Below are positions 6,980 to 14,437 of a DNA stretch of 25,308 bases, piece after piece. The notes under the pieces were generated by a model, which was not told the origin of the DNA, searched no databases, and was given only the letters and a program-made list of their open reading frames with translations. The translations under genes were made by a program, and so were the position numbers. Source of the DNA: a virus; the IMG/VR virus record IMGVR_UViG_3300012931_000072, positions 1 through 25,308 of that record. One strand, written 5' to 3'. Position 1 is the stretch's first letter, and each line of letters begins with the position of its first letter.

Positions 6980-8757
6980 TATTTTCCACCCTGCAAAGAT
7001 TTCCTGAGATTCGCAAGCACCCTGTATTCCCCATCATACAACCCTGATTCGGGAGGAAGAATTTCAAAATCAAAAAGCAATAATGCTGTTTGCGCGGCGC
7101 TAGTTGGAAGAGGTATTCCTCTTATCAAATTAAGTGTTGTTGAAAATCCTGCGTTTTCATTTTCTAAATTATAACTATGAGAAAGACTATCGATGTAATA
7201 TATTCCTATGTCACGCATGTTTTCCGGTTTTCTTCCATTTCTTGCTGGAAGATAAAGGCAATACATTCCTGGGCGAGCATAGGGAATTCCTCTTACAGTG
7301 ACAGTCCCCTCACGAAATCGACTTTGATTTCTAAACCATACGGCGAGAAGATTTCCAAGTTCATTTTTTGACATTTGAAGAAACGGAATTCCGAACAAAT
7401 TTTTGGAAGACCTTTCAAGCGGAGAAAATTCAGCGCCAAGGCCATTCAAATTTATACAATTTACGTCTTGAAACATTTCAATTATTCCAAATGTTTGTAT
7501 TCCACCACTCGCAAATGGATTCAATGGTCCGACTGACTTTATCCCCCTATCAGTAACGTCCATCGCTCCGCCGCTCATTGACGAAGTGTATCTTGTATGG
7601 AATACTGTTCGCTGGTCAACGCAATCCATTCCCAAAGATTTATCATGAATCATTTCGTCTGTTATTATTATAAAATCTCCACCAGCAAGAAGCGCGATAG
7701 TTGAAAGGTCGAACGGTAGCGTATTTACCATATGTTGCGCATTTACAGTTCCTATTATTGGATTGCTGTAGGGAACAGAACGCGCAACCACGTAATTAAA
7801 TCCTGGGAACAATAACGCTGGAATTCCAATCGGATCGGTAACGATTGTTCTTCCCCCGCTTTCGGTATATAATTCCATCCATGGATTCGGGACTAGATTT
7901 TTGATATAAGACCAAAGGGACTGCCCTCCACCACCTTGAGAATGAGTTTTAAACATTTGAACATTTGCAAACATATTGTTGGCAAATGAATAATTTGCAA
8001 TTCCTCCGAACGGATTGCTTGTGGAAAGTAATCTCAATGAAAGAGGAAACCCATCGCTTGTTGTTACGTATCCAAGCAATGCTGTTGTTTTAAATGCATC
8101 TATAATCGCAGTCATCGCGACAGCAAGAGAGACGCCTTGCGTTGTGGCAATCGCTGCAATTGCCAATTTCAAAGAATCAGAAATTTGAGTTTGTATTCCA
8201 TCAACTTCAATCGTATCGAGAGAAAGAGTATTATTTGTATACAAATTCCCAAGCTCATCGATGACAAGCGTGTAACTTACACTTTTGCTTTTATTAGTAA
8301 CACTCGCGGAGCGTACACAGGATCGAACGGTCCCCGTCATTATGTGATATCCGTTTATCCATAATTGGCAAAGTGTTCTTACCTTAAATAAATCTTCAAG
8401 ATCGACTCCAAGCTCTCCCCAAATTCTTGAATATAAATTATGAGAATACTTATTTATAGTATCAACTATTCTCTGAATTGTCGATTGATCTGGAGTTATG
8501 CTGGCTTGAAATATTCCACCTGGATTGTTTCTATCTTTTCTCCATGACATATTTTGAATAATATTATTAACATCATTTCCAATTATTTCAATCGGAACAA
8601 AAGGAAGCCCGAATGGTGAAAACAATAATTGTATTTGCGGAACAAAGGCGTCTTGGCTATCGGAATATGCGATAGACGATTCCACTCCTGCGTTGAAGAT
8701 TATCTTTTTTTTAAAAGATAATGCTCCTCGTTGTTCTATTTCACTATAATCTGACAT
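6979..8757 (-). CDS. Baseplate hub protein, gp27/gp44-like
   Basis: This 592-residue protein is placed between the tape measure and the spike, where T4 gp27, Mu gp44 and P2 gpD analogues stand; the hub is a trimer that adapts the tube to the spike. Visible marks are a beta-rich N-terminal part (L-W-I-N-G-Y-H-I-M-T-G-T-V near 132-144, typical of tube-like hub domains). A glycine run follows (Q-G-G-G-G-Q-S-L-W-S-Y near 275), then a long mixed core. A C-terminal segment reads G-T-V-T-V-R-G-I-P-Y-A-R-P-G-M-Y-C-L-Y-L-P, then I-D-S-L-S-H-S-Y-N-L; it matches the pattern of tail-tip proteins, where a final OB-like domain reports position and ends in L-N-L-I-R-G. The ATG follows the tape-measure stop by 7 bases with a GGAAA site. 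Assignment is by context and pattern. Confidence 0.65.
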   Translation of the reverse strand: MSDYSEIEQRGALSFKKKIIFNAGVESSIAYSDSQDAFVPQIQLLFSPFGLPFVPIEIIGNDVNNIIQNMSWRKDRNNPGGIFQASITPDQSTIQRIVDTINKYSHNLYSRIWGELGVDLEDLFKVRTLCQLWINGYHIMTGTVRSCVRSASVTNKSKSVSYTLVIDELGNLYTNNTLSLDTIEVDGIQTQISDSLKLAIAAIATTQGVSLAVAMTAIIDAFKTTALLGYVTTSDGFPLSLRLLSTSNPFGGIANYSFANNMFANVQMFKTHSQGGGGQSLWSYIKNLVPNPWMELYTESGGRTIVTDPIGIPALLFPGFNYVVARSVPYSNPIIGTVNAQHMVNTLPFDLSTIALLAGGDFIIITDEMIHDKSLGMDCVDQRTVFHTRYTSSMSGGAMDVTDRGIKSVGPLNPFASGGIQTFGIIEMFQDVNCINLNGLGAEFSPLERSSKNLFGIPFLQMSKNELGNLLAVWFRNQSRFREGTVTVRGIPYARPGMYCLYLPARNGRKPENMRDIGIYYIDSLSHSYNLENENAGFSTTLNLIRGIPLPTSAAQTALLLFDFEILPPESGLYDGEYRVLANLRKSLQGGK

Positions 8758-8764
8758 TTATTTC

Positions 8765-10360
8765 CTATTGCGGTACAAACAAATATGATGGACTGTCTTT
8801 TTTTATATTTTCCTTAAATGTTTGGTTTAATGATTCAGCCGCATCTTTACAAGCATTAACTACAATTCCAACTGCTCCAGTCAAATCTTTTAATGCTCCT
8901 GCAACATGTGGAAGCGTTGAATCCGCGATATCAATCATTATTTTTTCCATTGCCAGTGAAGCTTCTGCAAATCCTGCTCCATGTTTAAAAACTAAATCCT
9001 CTTCCATCCCTGCTTTAACTACTCCATATCCAGAATGGCTTCCAATTGTTTCCTTGTATCTTTCCATCAAAGTGTCGAAACCTTTCTTAGATACATCTTT
9101 TGCCGGAGATTGTGCGGCCCTCCATGACGTAAGCCTTTGTGGTTGCGTGTCACTCCACCCTAGTTGATCAGCGATTGTGCTGAACATTTGAAAACCTTCA
9201 GCCCCGGAACCAAATTCTTTCTGTATATTTCGAACAGTTTGCATTTTTAATTTTTCAGGACCAGCTTCGAATGCAGCATTTTTAAAAAGTGTATGAGCCG
9301 CCGCCGGTCCAATTGCATTTTGAATATCCTCGTATGTCGCGTTCGGACCAAGATTTGTCAAGGCTCCGAATTGTTTTCCAGAAATAAGTCCTGATTCAAC
9401 AAGCCTTTTTCGATATTCAATTCCCCCTTCACTTTGATCAGTTATATTTTTTGTTAAAATATCTTTTGTGGCCCCTGCTGCATACAGCCCTTCAAGAGTT
9501 TCACCCATTTTACCTTTTTCTGTTTGAGATTTTACATTTTGAAAACTTTTTATAATATTTAAAGCAGCATCAACGCTTTTACCTGGTGTAAATGTAGTAA
9601 GAGATGAAATTTCATCTCCTATATCTTTCGCCATATCTGAAGTGTTTATTCCAGCCTTGACCGCTTCTTCAAGAATGCTCGATAATCCACTCATAAGAAC
9701 AGGGAGTTCAGTTTCTATTCCCATTCCTGCTCCTTGCTGCGCGGCGCGTCCATATCCAGCGCCCGCACGGGCAAACGTACCAGCTTGGCCGAACACTTCT
9801 CCTGGAGATAGACCAAAAGTAGCCCCAAGATTTACGGCAGTTTGATCCTCTTGTCCATATTTAATATTGTGTGCGAATTTTCCACTTGTGGTTGCATATG
9901 ATTTCATGCCTGATCCCATTTCGGCAGCATTCCACATTCCTTGTCGAAACCGAAATCCGGCTGTTCCTACATTTCCTTTTTGAGCGAGCGTTCTTTCAAT
10001 AAACGCCTGTCCGATTTGATTTACTTTTTGAATTGTAAATCCGGCAGTCGCTACCATAGCCCCAATTAGTGGAAGCGATGCTCCTACCCCCCCAATACCG
10101 GCGCTATCCCTGCCGATCCCTCGACCACCTCCGCTCCCAAGCCCGAGTCCACCCCCTCCGCTGTGCTCAACGGCTCTTGTTAATTTCTGAATTGATGAAT
10201 TAAGACTTTTTAACGAAGTTAAAATTTCTTTATTTATTGCGGGCGCGGCACCAGTTCCCGCTTGCTTTTCGGCACCACGTTGCGCCTGAAGAACCTTTTG
10301 ACGAGTCGCAAGCGACTGTTTTCCAGCCCCGGAATATTCAAATTTTATTTTATAATCCAT
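8765..10360 (-). CDS. Tail tape measure protein (short)
   Basis: A 531-residue protein directly after the two tail chaperone frames, the invariant place for the tape measure. It starts with a basic, coiled N-terminus (residues 1-65) and a glycine-rich linker (~68-95), then a hydrophobic segment with A-S-L-P-L-I-G-A-M-V-A-T-A-G near 93-106 that could cross a membrane during DNA delivery. A long helical body follows, with many A/G/K residues. There is no peptidase or lysozyme motif. Using the usual rule of about 0.15 nm of tail per residue, the tail would be roughly 80 nm, which is short for a contractile tail. The ATG overlaps the end of the second chaperone frame by 11 bases. Confidence 0.72.
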   Translation of the reverse strand: MDYKIKFEYSGAGKQSLATRQKVLQAQRGAEKQAGTGAAPAINKEILTSLKSLNSSIQKLTRAVEHSGGGGLGLGSGGGRGIGRDSAGIGGVGASLPLIGAMVATAGFTIQKVNQIGQAFIERTLAQKGNVGTAGFRFRQGMWNAAEMGSGMKSYATTSGKFAHNIKYGQEDQTAVNLGATFGLSPGEVFGQAGTFARAGAGYGRAAQQGAGMGIETELPVLMSGLSSILEEAVKAGINTSDMAKDIGDEISSLTTFTPGKSVDAALNIIKSFQNVKSQTEKGKMGETLEGLYAAGATKDILTKNITDQSEGGIEYRKRLVESGLISGKQFGALTNLGPNATYEDIQNAIGPAAAHTLFKNAAFEAGPEKLKMQTVRNIQKEFGSGAEGFQMFSTIADQLGWSDTQPQRLTSWRAAQSPAKDVSKKGFDTLMERYKETIGSHSGYGVVKAGMEEDLVFKHGAGFAEASLAMEKIMIDIADSTLPHVAGALKDLTGAVGIVVNACKDAAESLNQTFKENIKKDSPSYLFVPQ

Positions 10361-10814
10361 CAGTTAATCCCCTTCCGCGCAATAAATCCCAAAGTTTCTC
10401 TTGCCTTATTTGCTTCCTGTTTTCCGTATTCTCTGGAATTCCCTCAATTTTTTCTGGAGCTTTTTCTTCTTCTTTTATCCCAAATTCTTTTTTTAATTCA
10501 CTTATTCTTTTTTTCTTTTCAGAAATCAATCTTTCTTTTTTAAGTTGTTCGATATCTCTTCCCTGAAGAATTGCAATATCAATATCAGTTTGTTCGAGCT
10601 TTACTTCTTTTAAATTATTGATTTCTTCAAGTTGTATTTTATAATCAACTTGAATGCTCCAATTTTCCTGACTCGGTATGGACCCTATCAAATAAATTAA
10701 AAAAGCTTTTTGCTCGTCAAGCATATTGTCTTTTTCGCATCCTACAGGCCATATGTTAAAATATTTTATTAAGAATCCATCAATAAAATATTCCGGTTTA
10801 CCCGCTTCAAGCAA
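10350..10814 (-). CDS. Tail assembly chaperone, C-terminal (T) frame, made by frameshift
   Basis: This 154-residue frame lies between the first chaperone frame and the tape measure, like lambda T, Mu and T4-type second chaperone frames. Its first possible start is TTG at 10814, with no Shine-Dalgarno. The frame is open upstream to a TAA at 10832-10830, inside an A-run of the upstream frame. It is therefore most likely made as a fusion with the upstream protein by a -2 (or +1) shift. The product is helical and charged, with a long E/K-rich segment (residues ~75-140, E-K-K-K-R-I-S-E-L-K-K-E-F), which fits a chaperone arm that binds the tape measure. The alternative is an independent start at the internal ATG near residue 30, which would lose the junction. 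Confidence 0.7.
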   Translation of the reverse strand: MLEAGKPEYFIDGFLIKYFNIWPVGCEKDNMLDEQKAFLIYLIGSIPSQENWSIQVDYKIQLEEINNLKEVKLEQTDIDIAILQGRDIEQLKKERLISEKKKRISELKKEFGIKEEEKAPEKIEGIPENTENRKQIRQEKLWDLLRGRGLTDGL

Positions 10815-11160
10815 TAGGTTTATTTTTTTTTAATTTCTCATCGAGATCATTTGTGTGTTTTCTTATTTCAACCGCAACTTCAGATATCAACGAAACATCG
10901 GGCCATTTTTGGCAACTCTCATTTGACTTTAACGGCTCCGGATATTCTTCAATACAGGTATCGTTTATCGCGATATTTTCAAAATAAAAATAATCGTCCT
11001 GAGTGAAAGCTTCAACCGAATTTCCGTTTTGAAGAGCTACTCGGCGCTGTGTTATTTTAACGCGATCTATCGGAGAAATATACCGTATTTTGAAAACAAG
11101 TCCGCCTTCAGTTGTTATCGTTTTGAATTTTTCGTCTTCTAACGTCAACAGGTTCTTCAT
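10807..11160 (-). CDS. Tail assembly chaperone, N-terminal (G) frame
   Basis: A 117-residue protein between the tube gene and the tape measure, of a size and place typical of the G-type chaperone. Its product keeps the tape measure soluble and recruits tube subunits. The N-terminal half has a small beta-type domain (T-L-E-D-E-K-F-K-T, then V-F-K-I-R-Y-I-S-P-I near 22-31, typical of phage tail chaperones with a Y-x-x-P-x-D-R turn). The C-terminal half is helical, with E-V-A-V-E-I-R-K-H-T-N-D-L. It ends ...K-K-N-K-P-I-A just after the slippery A-run. Translation starts at an ATG with AAAGGT about 10 bases upstream, just beyond the terminator that follows the tube gene. Confidence 0.7.
   Translation of the reverse strand: MKNLLTLEDEKFKTITTEGGLVFKIRYISPIDRVKITQRRVALQNGNSVEAFTQDDYFYFENIAINDTCIEEYPEPLKSNESCQKWPDVSLISEVAVEIRKHTNDLDEKLKKNKPIA
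10823..10831 (-). promoter_or_regulatory. Slippery A9 run for programmed -2/+1 frameshifting
   Basis: On the minus strand the upstream frame reads TTA AAA AAA AAT AAA CCT ATT GCT TGA. The nine A residues let two tRNA-Lys slip. The downstream frame is +1 (equal to -2) relative to the upstream one, and it is closed by TAA at 10832-10830 just before the run, so only a shift within the short stretch between that TAA and the upstream TGA (10809-10807) can join the frames. A -1 slip would meet TAA immediately. The fusion would read K-K-(K)-I-N-L-L-L-E-A-G-K. Confidence 0.65.
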
Positions 11161-11186
11161 TTAATTTTACCTTTTATAAAAAATTT

Positions 11187-11212
11187 AGCCCCGCCCTAAT
11201 AAGAGCGGGGCT
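11187..11212 (-). terminator. Intrinsic terminator after the tail tube gene
   Basis: Perfect 8-bp GC stem AGCCCCGC / GCGGGGCT with a 10-base loop, 8 bases past the tube stop codon. On the minus strand it is followed by AAATTTTTTAT, and a TTTT tract also lies on the other side, so it could act in both directions. It separates the abundant sheath/tube transcript from the chaperone and tape-measure genes. Confidence 0.85.
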
Positions 11213-11219
11213 TTTATTC

Positions 11220-11678
11220 TTAAGAAGTTTGCAGTCCGGGAAGCAGCATCCTCGCCCTCCAGCGCGTTTGACGGTTCATGAGCGCCCCTTGCGCGACCGT
11301 GGTATCACCACCACCATATTTCACCCCAAGAATTGTAAACAGGACGGTGAGTGTATGAATATCGAGTCCAGTGAACGTGTATAGTCCTGAACTGTTGATA
11401 TTGTTGTTTCCATCCGGTTGCCAGCCTGGGATTGATACCGATCCTGCAATATTTGTTCCGCGAAGAAGGAATGTCCCCATGGTCATGTTGCAATCGTATC
11501 CCATGGAAAGCAATTCTCGGAAACCATAATACCCAAGAGTTTGAATACCTTGCAGCATGTAATCTTCACTGACGTTCAAATCAGTGCTGTATGCCATGAT
11601 GGTATTATCCTGCATCAAGAAACAATCTATGCCAGACCCCACCGGGCCGCGTGGCTCACCTGCTTGTCTGAAAGCCAT
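11220..11678 (-). CDS. Tail tube protein
   Basis: A 152-residue protein immediately downstream of the sheath, the standard place for the inner tube of contractile tails. The size is right (T4 gp19 163, other tubes 140-170). It starts M-A-F-R-Q-A-G-E-P-R-G-P-V. The beta-barrel-type pattern includes D-C-F-L-M-Q-D-N-T-I-M-A-Y, then N-V-S-E-D-Y-M-L-Q-G-I-Q-T-L-G-Y-Y-G, a signature-like stretch of tube proteins in many large phages. It ends in L-M-N-R-Q-T-R-W-R-A-R-M-L-L-P-G. The ribosome-binding site GGGAGG lies 9 bases before the ATG. GC content is visibly higher than in the chaperone genes, consistent with a highly expressed structural protein, and a strong terminator follows. Confidence 0.75.
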   Translation of the reverse strand: MAFRQAGEPRGPVGSGIDCFLMQDNTIMAYSTDLNVSEDYMLQGIQTLGYYGFRELLSMGYDCNMTMGTFLLRGTNIAGSVSIPGWQPDGNNNINSSGLYTFTGLDIHTLTVLFTILGVKYGGGDTTVAQGALMNRQTRWRARMLLPGLQTS

Positions 11679-11693
11679 TTTATTTGCCCTCCC

Positions 11694-13457
11694 TTAAATG
11701 TTTTGACCCGGAACAATGAATGTAAAGAAATTGAATGCGAATCTTGGCGTCACACTCATTGTCAGTGTTGCATATGTAATAAATTGCTCCCCATCCTGGA
11801 CGAAGGAGACTCCACTGAATGCGAGTTGTCCATCGGGTCCGTTCGTGATCCATTTGTAATCATCACGGTATTTCGGGAACAAGAATGTCGTGATCCAGTT
11901 TTGAATTGTGGAAATAATAACCGAATTCGCAACAGAATCAAGGGCGCGTATTTTTTCGATTATTTGTTCTTCATAATCTTTTGTAAGAACATTTATCGAA
12001 TAAACTACACTTGGATTTGTCCTTGTTACCTGGCTGCCCTGGAACGTGGTGTTATTGCATTTTATTTCAAAATTGTTTTCATTGTTTGCATTCGCTGTCT
12101 TTTGAATAAAAGTTGCTCCAGCGGCAGCGTAGTCTTTTTTGTCCTGAGTTGATATTTCAGGAGTCGAAAGAACATTGAGATATTTAAAAACTATATCCAT
12201 CCCCACGTTGTTCGAATATCTGAATCCTGCGATCATCGCATAAAGATAATAAGGAAGGAATGTGGCGTCTGCTACCTTATTAACGTAATCGTATCTCTTA
12301 AAAGAAGAAACACAATATTCGATATATGCCGAATTCAGGGCTTTCATTTCAGCGATTCGAAGTGCTTTTGTTGTCTGAACGCTTCCCGCGCCGAACCCTG
12401 CTTGTCGGTACATTTTTTCTTGGATCGAATTCATCCGTTCGCAATGATCCTGAACAAGAAGATGGATCGTTTCGCTTCCACTCATACATACGATATTATT
12501 GATATTGTATTTTTCGAGTTTCACGAGGGCCGCTGTCCAGTCGGCAGTTGTCGCGGCTGATACTGTCCCTCCGGTAAAATATTGGTATTCGCTGAGATTA
12601 TCCGGAACGGTCCTTGCCGCTGCCGCATGAAGAGCCGCAAGCACAGCCCCGGTCCCATTGAGCAACCTGATAATTGCTTCAACGATCCCTACGCAGCTAT
12701 AGGAAGATTTTATATTTACTGCCGTAACCGCGTCAAAAACATTTGGAAGTTCGTCGCTCAATCCCGTAAGAAGACATGTGTAATTCGCCTGGGTATTGAT
12801 GAAATTTATCAATGACCCTATATCGGAATAATCAGCGAGCGTGATATCGAGATCATCGGCAGGAGTCGCCGCACAACTCGTGGTAAGCTTTGTCGCGGTT
12901 ATTGTCATCGTTGCCGTTGCTGCCGCTCCTGTGTAAAGAACGGACATAAGCGCGAGCGTCACGTCGTCCTGTTTTAAAATTTCGGAACCCTTGTAAAGAA
13001 TTTGAACGAGTTTTCCAGTATTCGTCCCCGTGCTGACTTTGACGGCCATTGTATTTCCGTCTGTCCCGTACTTTATGGAGGAAATATCAATAATCGGATT
13101 TGCACTTGCGTCAAGCTCCGTTGATGCTTTTGTCATCTGGTTGACAACAATACAGTTTGCAACACTTGGCTTGTTGAACCGTTCATCTTTGTGAGGAGTT
13201 AAGAAAAATTCAGCACCATAATAAACATCCCCACCGCCAAAAACTTCGAGAGCTTGCGATTGCCCTCCGTCGATCACGTTGATCACATCTTCAGCGTCAT
13301 CGAATGCGGTGTAAGGAATTCCACCCTTTGCGGCCTCTCCCATGATAACGGAAAGTCCGGTAACGGCACCCGCTCCCTGGTCAACCGGGAATTTTCTTTG
13401 TGTATATGCTCCTGGAAGAATTATTTTTTGCCCTGCGAAATCATAATACTGTGCCAT
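11694..13457 (-). CDS. Tail sheath protein
   Basis: A 587-residue contractile sheath subunit, close in length to T4 gp18 (659) and other sheaths. The N-terminal segment has L-P-G-A-Y-T-Q-R-K-F near 14-23, a typical sheath start where the protein wraps the tube, followed by G-L-S-V-I-M-G-E-A-A-K-G-G-I-P. A variable domain (~100-300) projects outward. The conserved C-terminal region has T-N-P-S-V-V-Y-S-I-N, then L-D-S-V-A-N-S-V-I-I-S-T-I-Q-N-W-I, then A-F-S-G-V-S-F-V-Q-D and T-M-S-V-T-P-R-F-A-F-N-F. The ATG at 13457 has TGGAG 8 bases upstream. The sheath-tube order and spacing (15 bases) follow the usual pair. Contraction of this sheath drives the tube through the host envelope. Confidence 0.9.
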   Translation of the reverse strand: MAQYYDFAGQKIILPGAYTQRKFPVDQGAGAVTGLSVIMGEAAKGGIPYTAFDDAEDVINVIDGGQSQALEVFGGGDVYYGAEFFLTPHKDERFNKPSVANCIVVNQMTKASTELDASANPIIDISSIKYGTDGNTMAVKVSTGTNTGKLVQILYKGSEILKQDDVTLALMSVLYTGAAATATMTITATKLTTSCAATPADDLDITLADYSDIGSLINFINTQANYTCLLTGLSDELPNVFDAVTAVNIKSSYSCVGIVEAIIRLLNGTGAVLAALHAAAARTVPDNLSEYQYFTGGTVSAATTADWTAALVKLEKYNINNIVCMSGSETIHLLVQDHCERMNSIQEKMYRQAGFGAGSVQTTKALRIAEMKALNSAYIEYCVSSFKRYDYVNKVADATFLPYYLYAMIAGFRYSNNVGMDIVFKYLNVLSTPEISTQDKKDYAAAGATFIQKTANANNENNFEIKCNNTTFQGSQVTRTNPSVVYSINVLTKDYEEQIIEKIRALDSVANSVIISTIQNWITTFLFPKYRDDYKWITNGPDGQLAFSGVSFVQDGEQFITYATLTMSVTPRFAFNFFTFIVPGQNI

Positions 13458-13525
13458 AACGGTTGCTCCATTTTAATGTTTTGACCTATGCCGGTTTTGT
13501 TATGGCTTGTTTGGTCTGTGAAAAT

Positions 13526-13690
13526 TTATTTTGCGATTTCTCCATTAAATTTATCTATAATTTTGTCCCAAGCAATTTTTTCAAACTTCGGATTGTTTGG
13601 ATTTATTTTTCTGTACCACGATATGATAATTCTATCAAGATTTCTGTTCCTTGAATAATTGCTAAGATATTCATTAAGCGTTATTTTCAT
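13526..13690 (-). CDS. Small protein of unknown function between neck and sheath genes (54 aa)
   Basis: A short gene of 54 residues that fills what would otherwise be a 230-base gap. The ATG at 13690 follows the stop of the tail-terminator gene by 3 bases, and the Shine-Dalgarno GGGGTGA overlaps that stop, so translation is coupled. The product begins M-K-I-T-L-N-E-Y-L-S and contains I-I-I-S-W-Y-R-K-I-N-P and K-I-A-W-D-K-I-I-D-K-F. It is basic and helical with two tryptophans and no cysteines. I do not recognise a family. Its place suggests a role in tail completion or sheath assembly, which is inference. Confidence 0.7.
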   Translation of the reverse strand: MKITLNEYLSNYSRNRNLDRIIISWYRKINPNNPKFEKIAWDKIIDKFNGEIAK

Positions 13691-13693
13691 TTA

Positions 13694-14437
13694 TCACCCC
13701 GGAGTACCAAATGTTCCTATTAAACTATGATCCGTTATCACATCATCACTGTATATTGTATAATTATTATATGTATTCATAAATGTCAAGTTATATTCTG
13801 TGCCGAAAAGAACGCGCCCAAAATTAAAATTTACAAGACCCTTTGTTACTTTTACCATCATGTTTTGTAATTTTGAATCATCACCGGCAAGAGATACCTG
13901 TATGTCCATCATAATGCTGTCAATGAGATTTCCCAAAACAATGTCCATATCGGGAGTTTCGGACCACACACTTATATTTATTTCCTCGTTCTTTCTCCAT
14001 TCATGCACTTGAGCCTTTAGACCGCCTGAAGGATTCCTTTTGTACGCTCCAATAATTAAATCAATCTGATCTTTTGTTATCAAAAGTTCTTTTTGAATTT
14101 CTTCATCAGTCATTGCGTAAAAAGCTTTTAATATTGAAACAAATTCATCATCAACTATTTCGGTTGAAAATCCCGCTCCTATCGTAAATCCTATATCGCT
14201 TGGATTAGACGGAGTTACACTTATTGCCGGAACTATTCCCGAGCGCTCCGTTTCTCTCCCGGCAAGCTTATTCATCATCATAGTAACAATCGGGTGCTGT
14301 TTTGAAACATTTATAATATCAATCATTTTGTTCGTAATTCCGGGGAGATCACGAACGACAAGTTCATCCTCAATTTTCTTTTTAAAAAATTCTATCGATT
14401 GAATTGTATAATCTGAATATTTAGTAATTACTAACAT
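13694..14437 (-). CDS. Probable tail terminator / tail completion protein
   Basis: A 247-residue protein directly upstream of the sheath (with one small gene between), the usual position for T4 gp15 or lambda gpU-like terminators that cap the tail and bind the neck. The N-terminal part is helical. The C-terminal half has a beta-rich domain with E-I-N-I-S-V-W-S-E-T-P-D and a D-I-Q-V-S-L-A-G-D segment. The last part contains T-K-G-L-V-N-F-N-F-G-R-V-L-F-G-T-E-Y and M-N-T-Y-N-N-Y-T-I-Y; alternating strands and a Y-T-I-Y edge are common in terminators. The start codon abuts the stop of the neck gene (TAA then ATG). The function is inferred from order and fold pattern. Confidence 0.5.
   Translation of the reverse strand: MLVITKYSDYTIQSIEFFKKKIEDELVVRDLPGITNKMIDIINVSKQHPIVTMMMNKLAGRETERSGIVPAISVTPSNPSDIGFTIGAGFSTEIVDDEFVSILKAFYAMTDEEIQKELLITKDQIDLIIGAYKRNPSGGLKAQVHEWRKNEEINISVWSETPDMDIVLGNLIDSIMMDIQVSLAGDDSKLQNMMVKVTKGLVNFNFGRVLFGTEYNLTFMNTYNNYTIYSDDVITDHSLIGTFGTPG

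Noticed and set aside
10807-10832. Classical -1 frameshift at A AAA AAA
   Set aside because: A -1 slip leads straight to TAA, and the downstream gene is in the +1/-2 register.
11541-12152. 203-residue plus-strand frame over the tube and sheath genes
   Set aside because: Cysteine-rich, patternless translation antisense to two well-supported genes; no promoter or Shine-Dalgarno.
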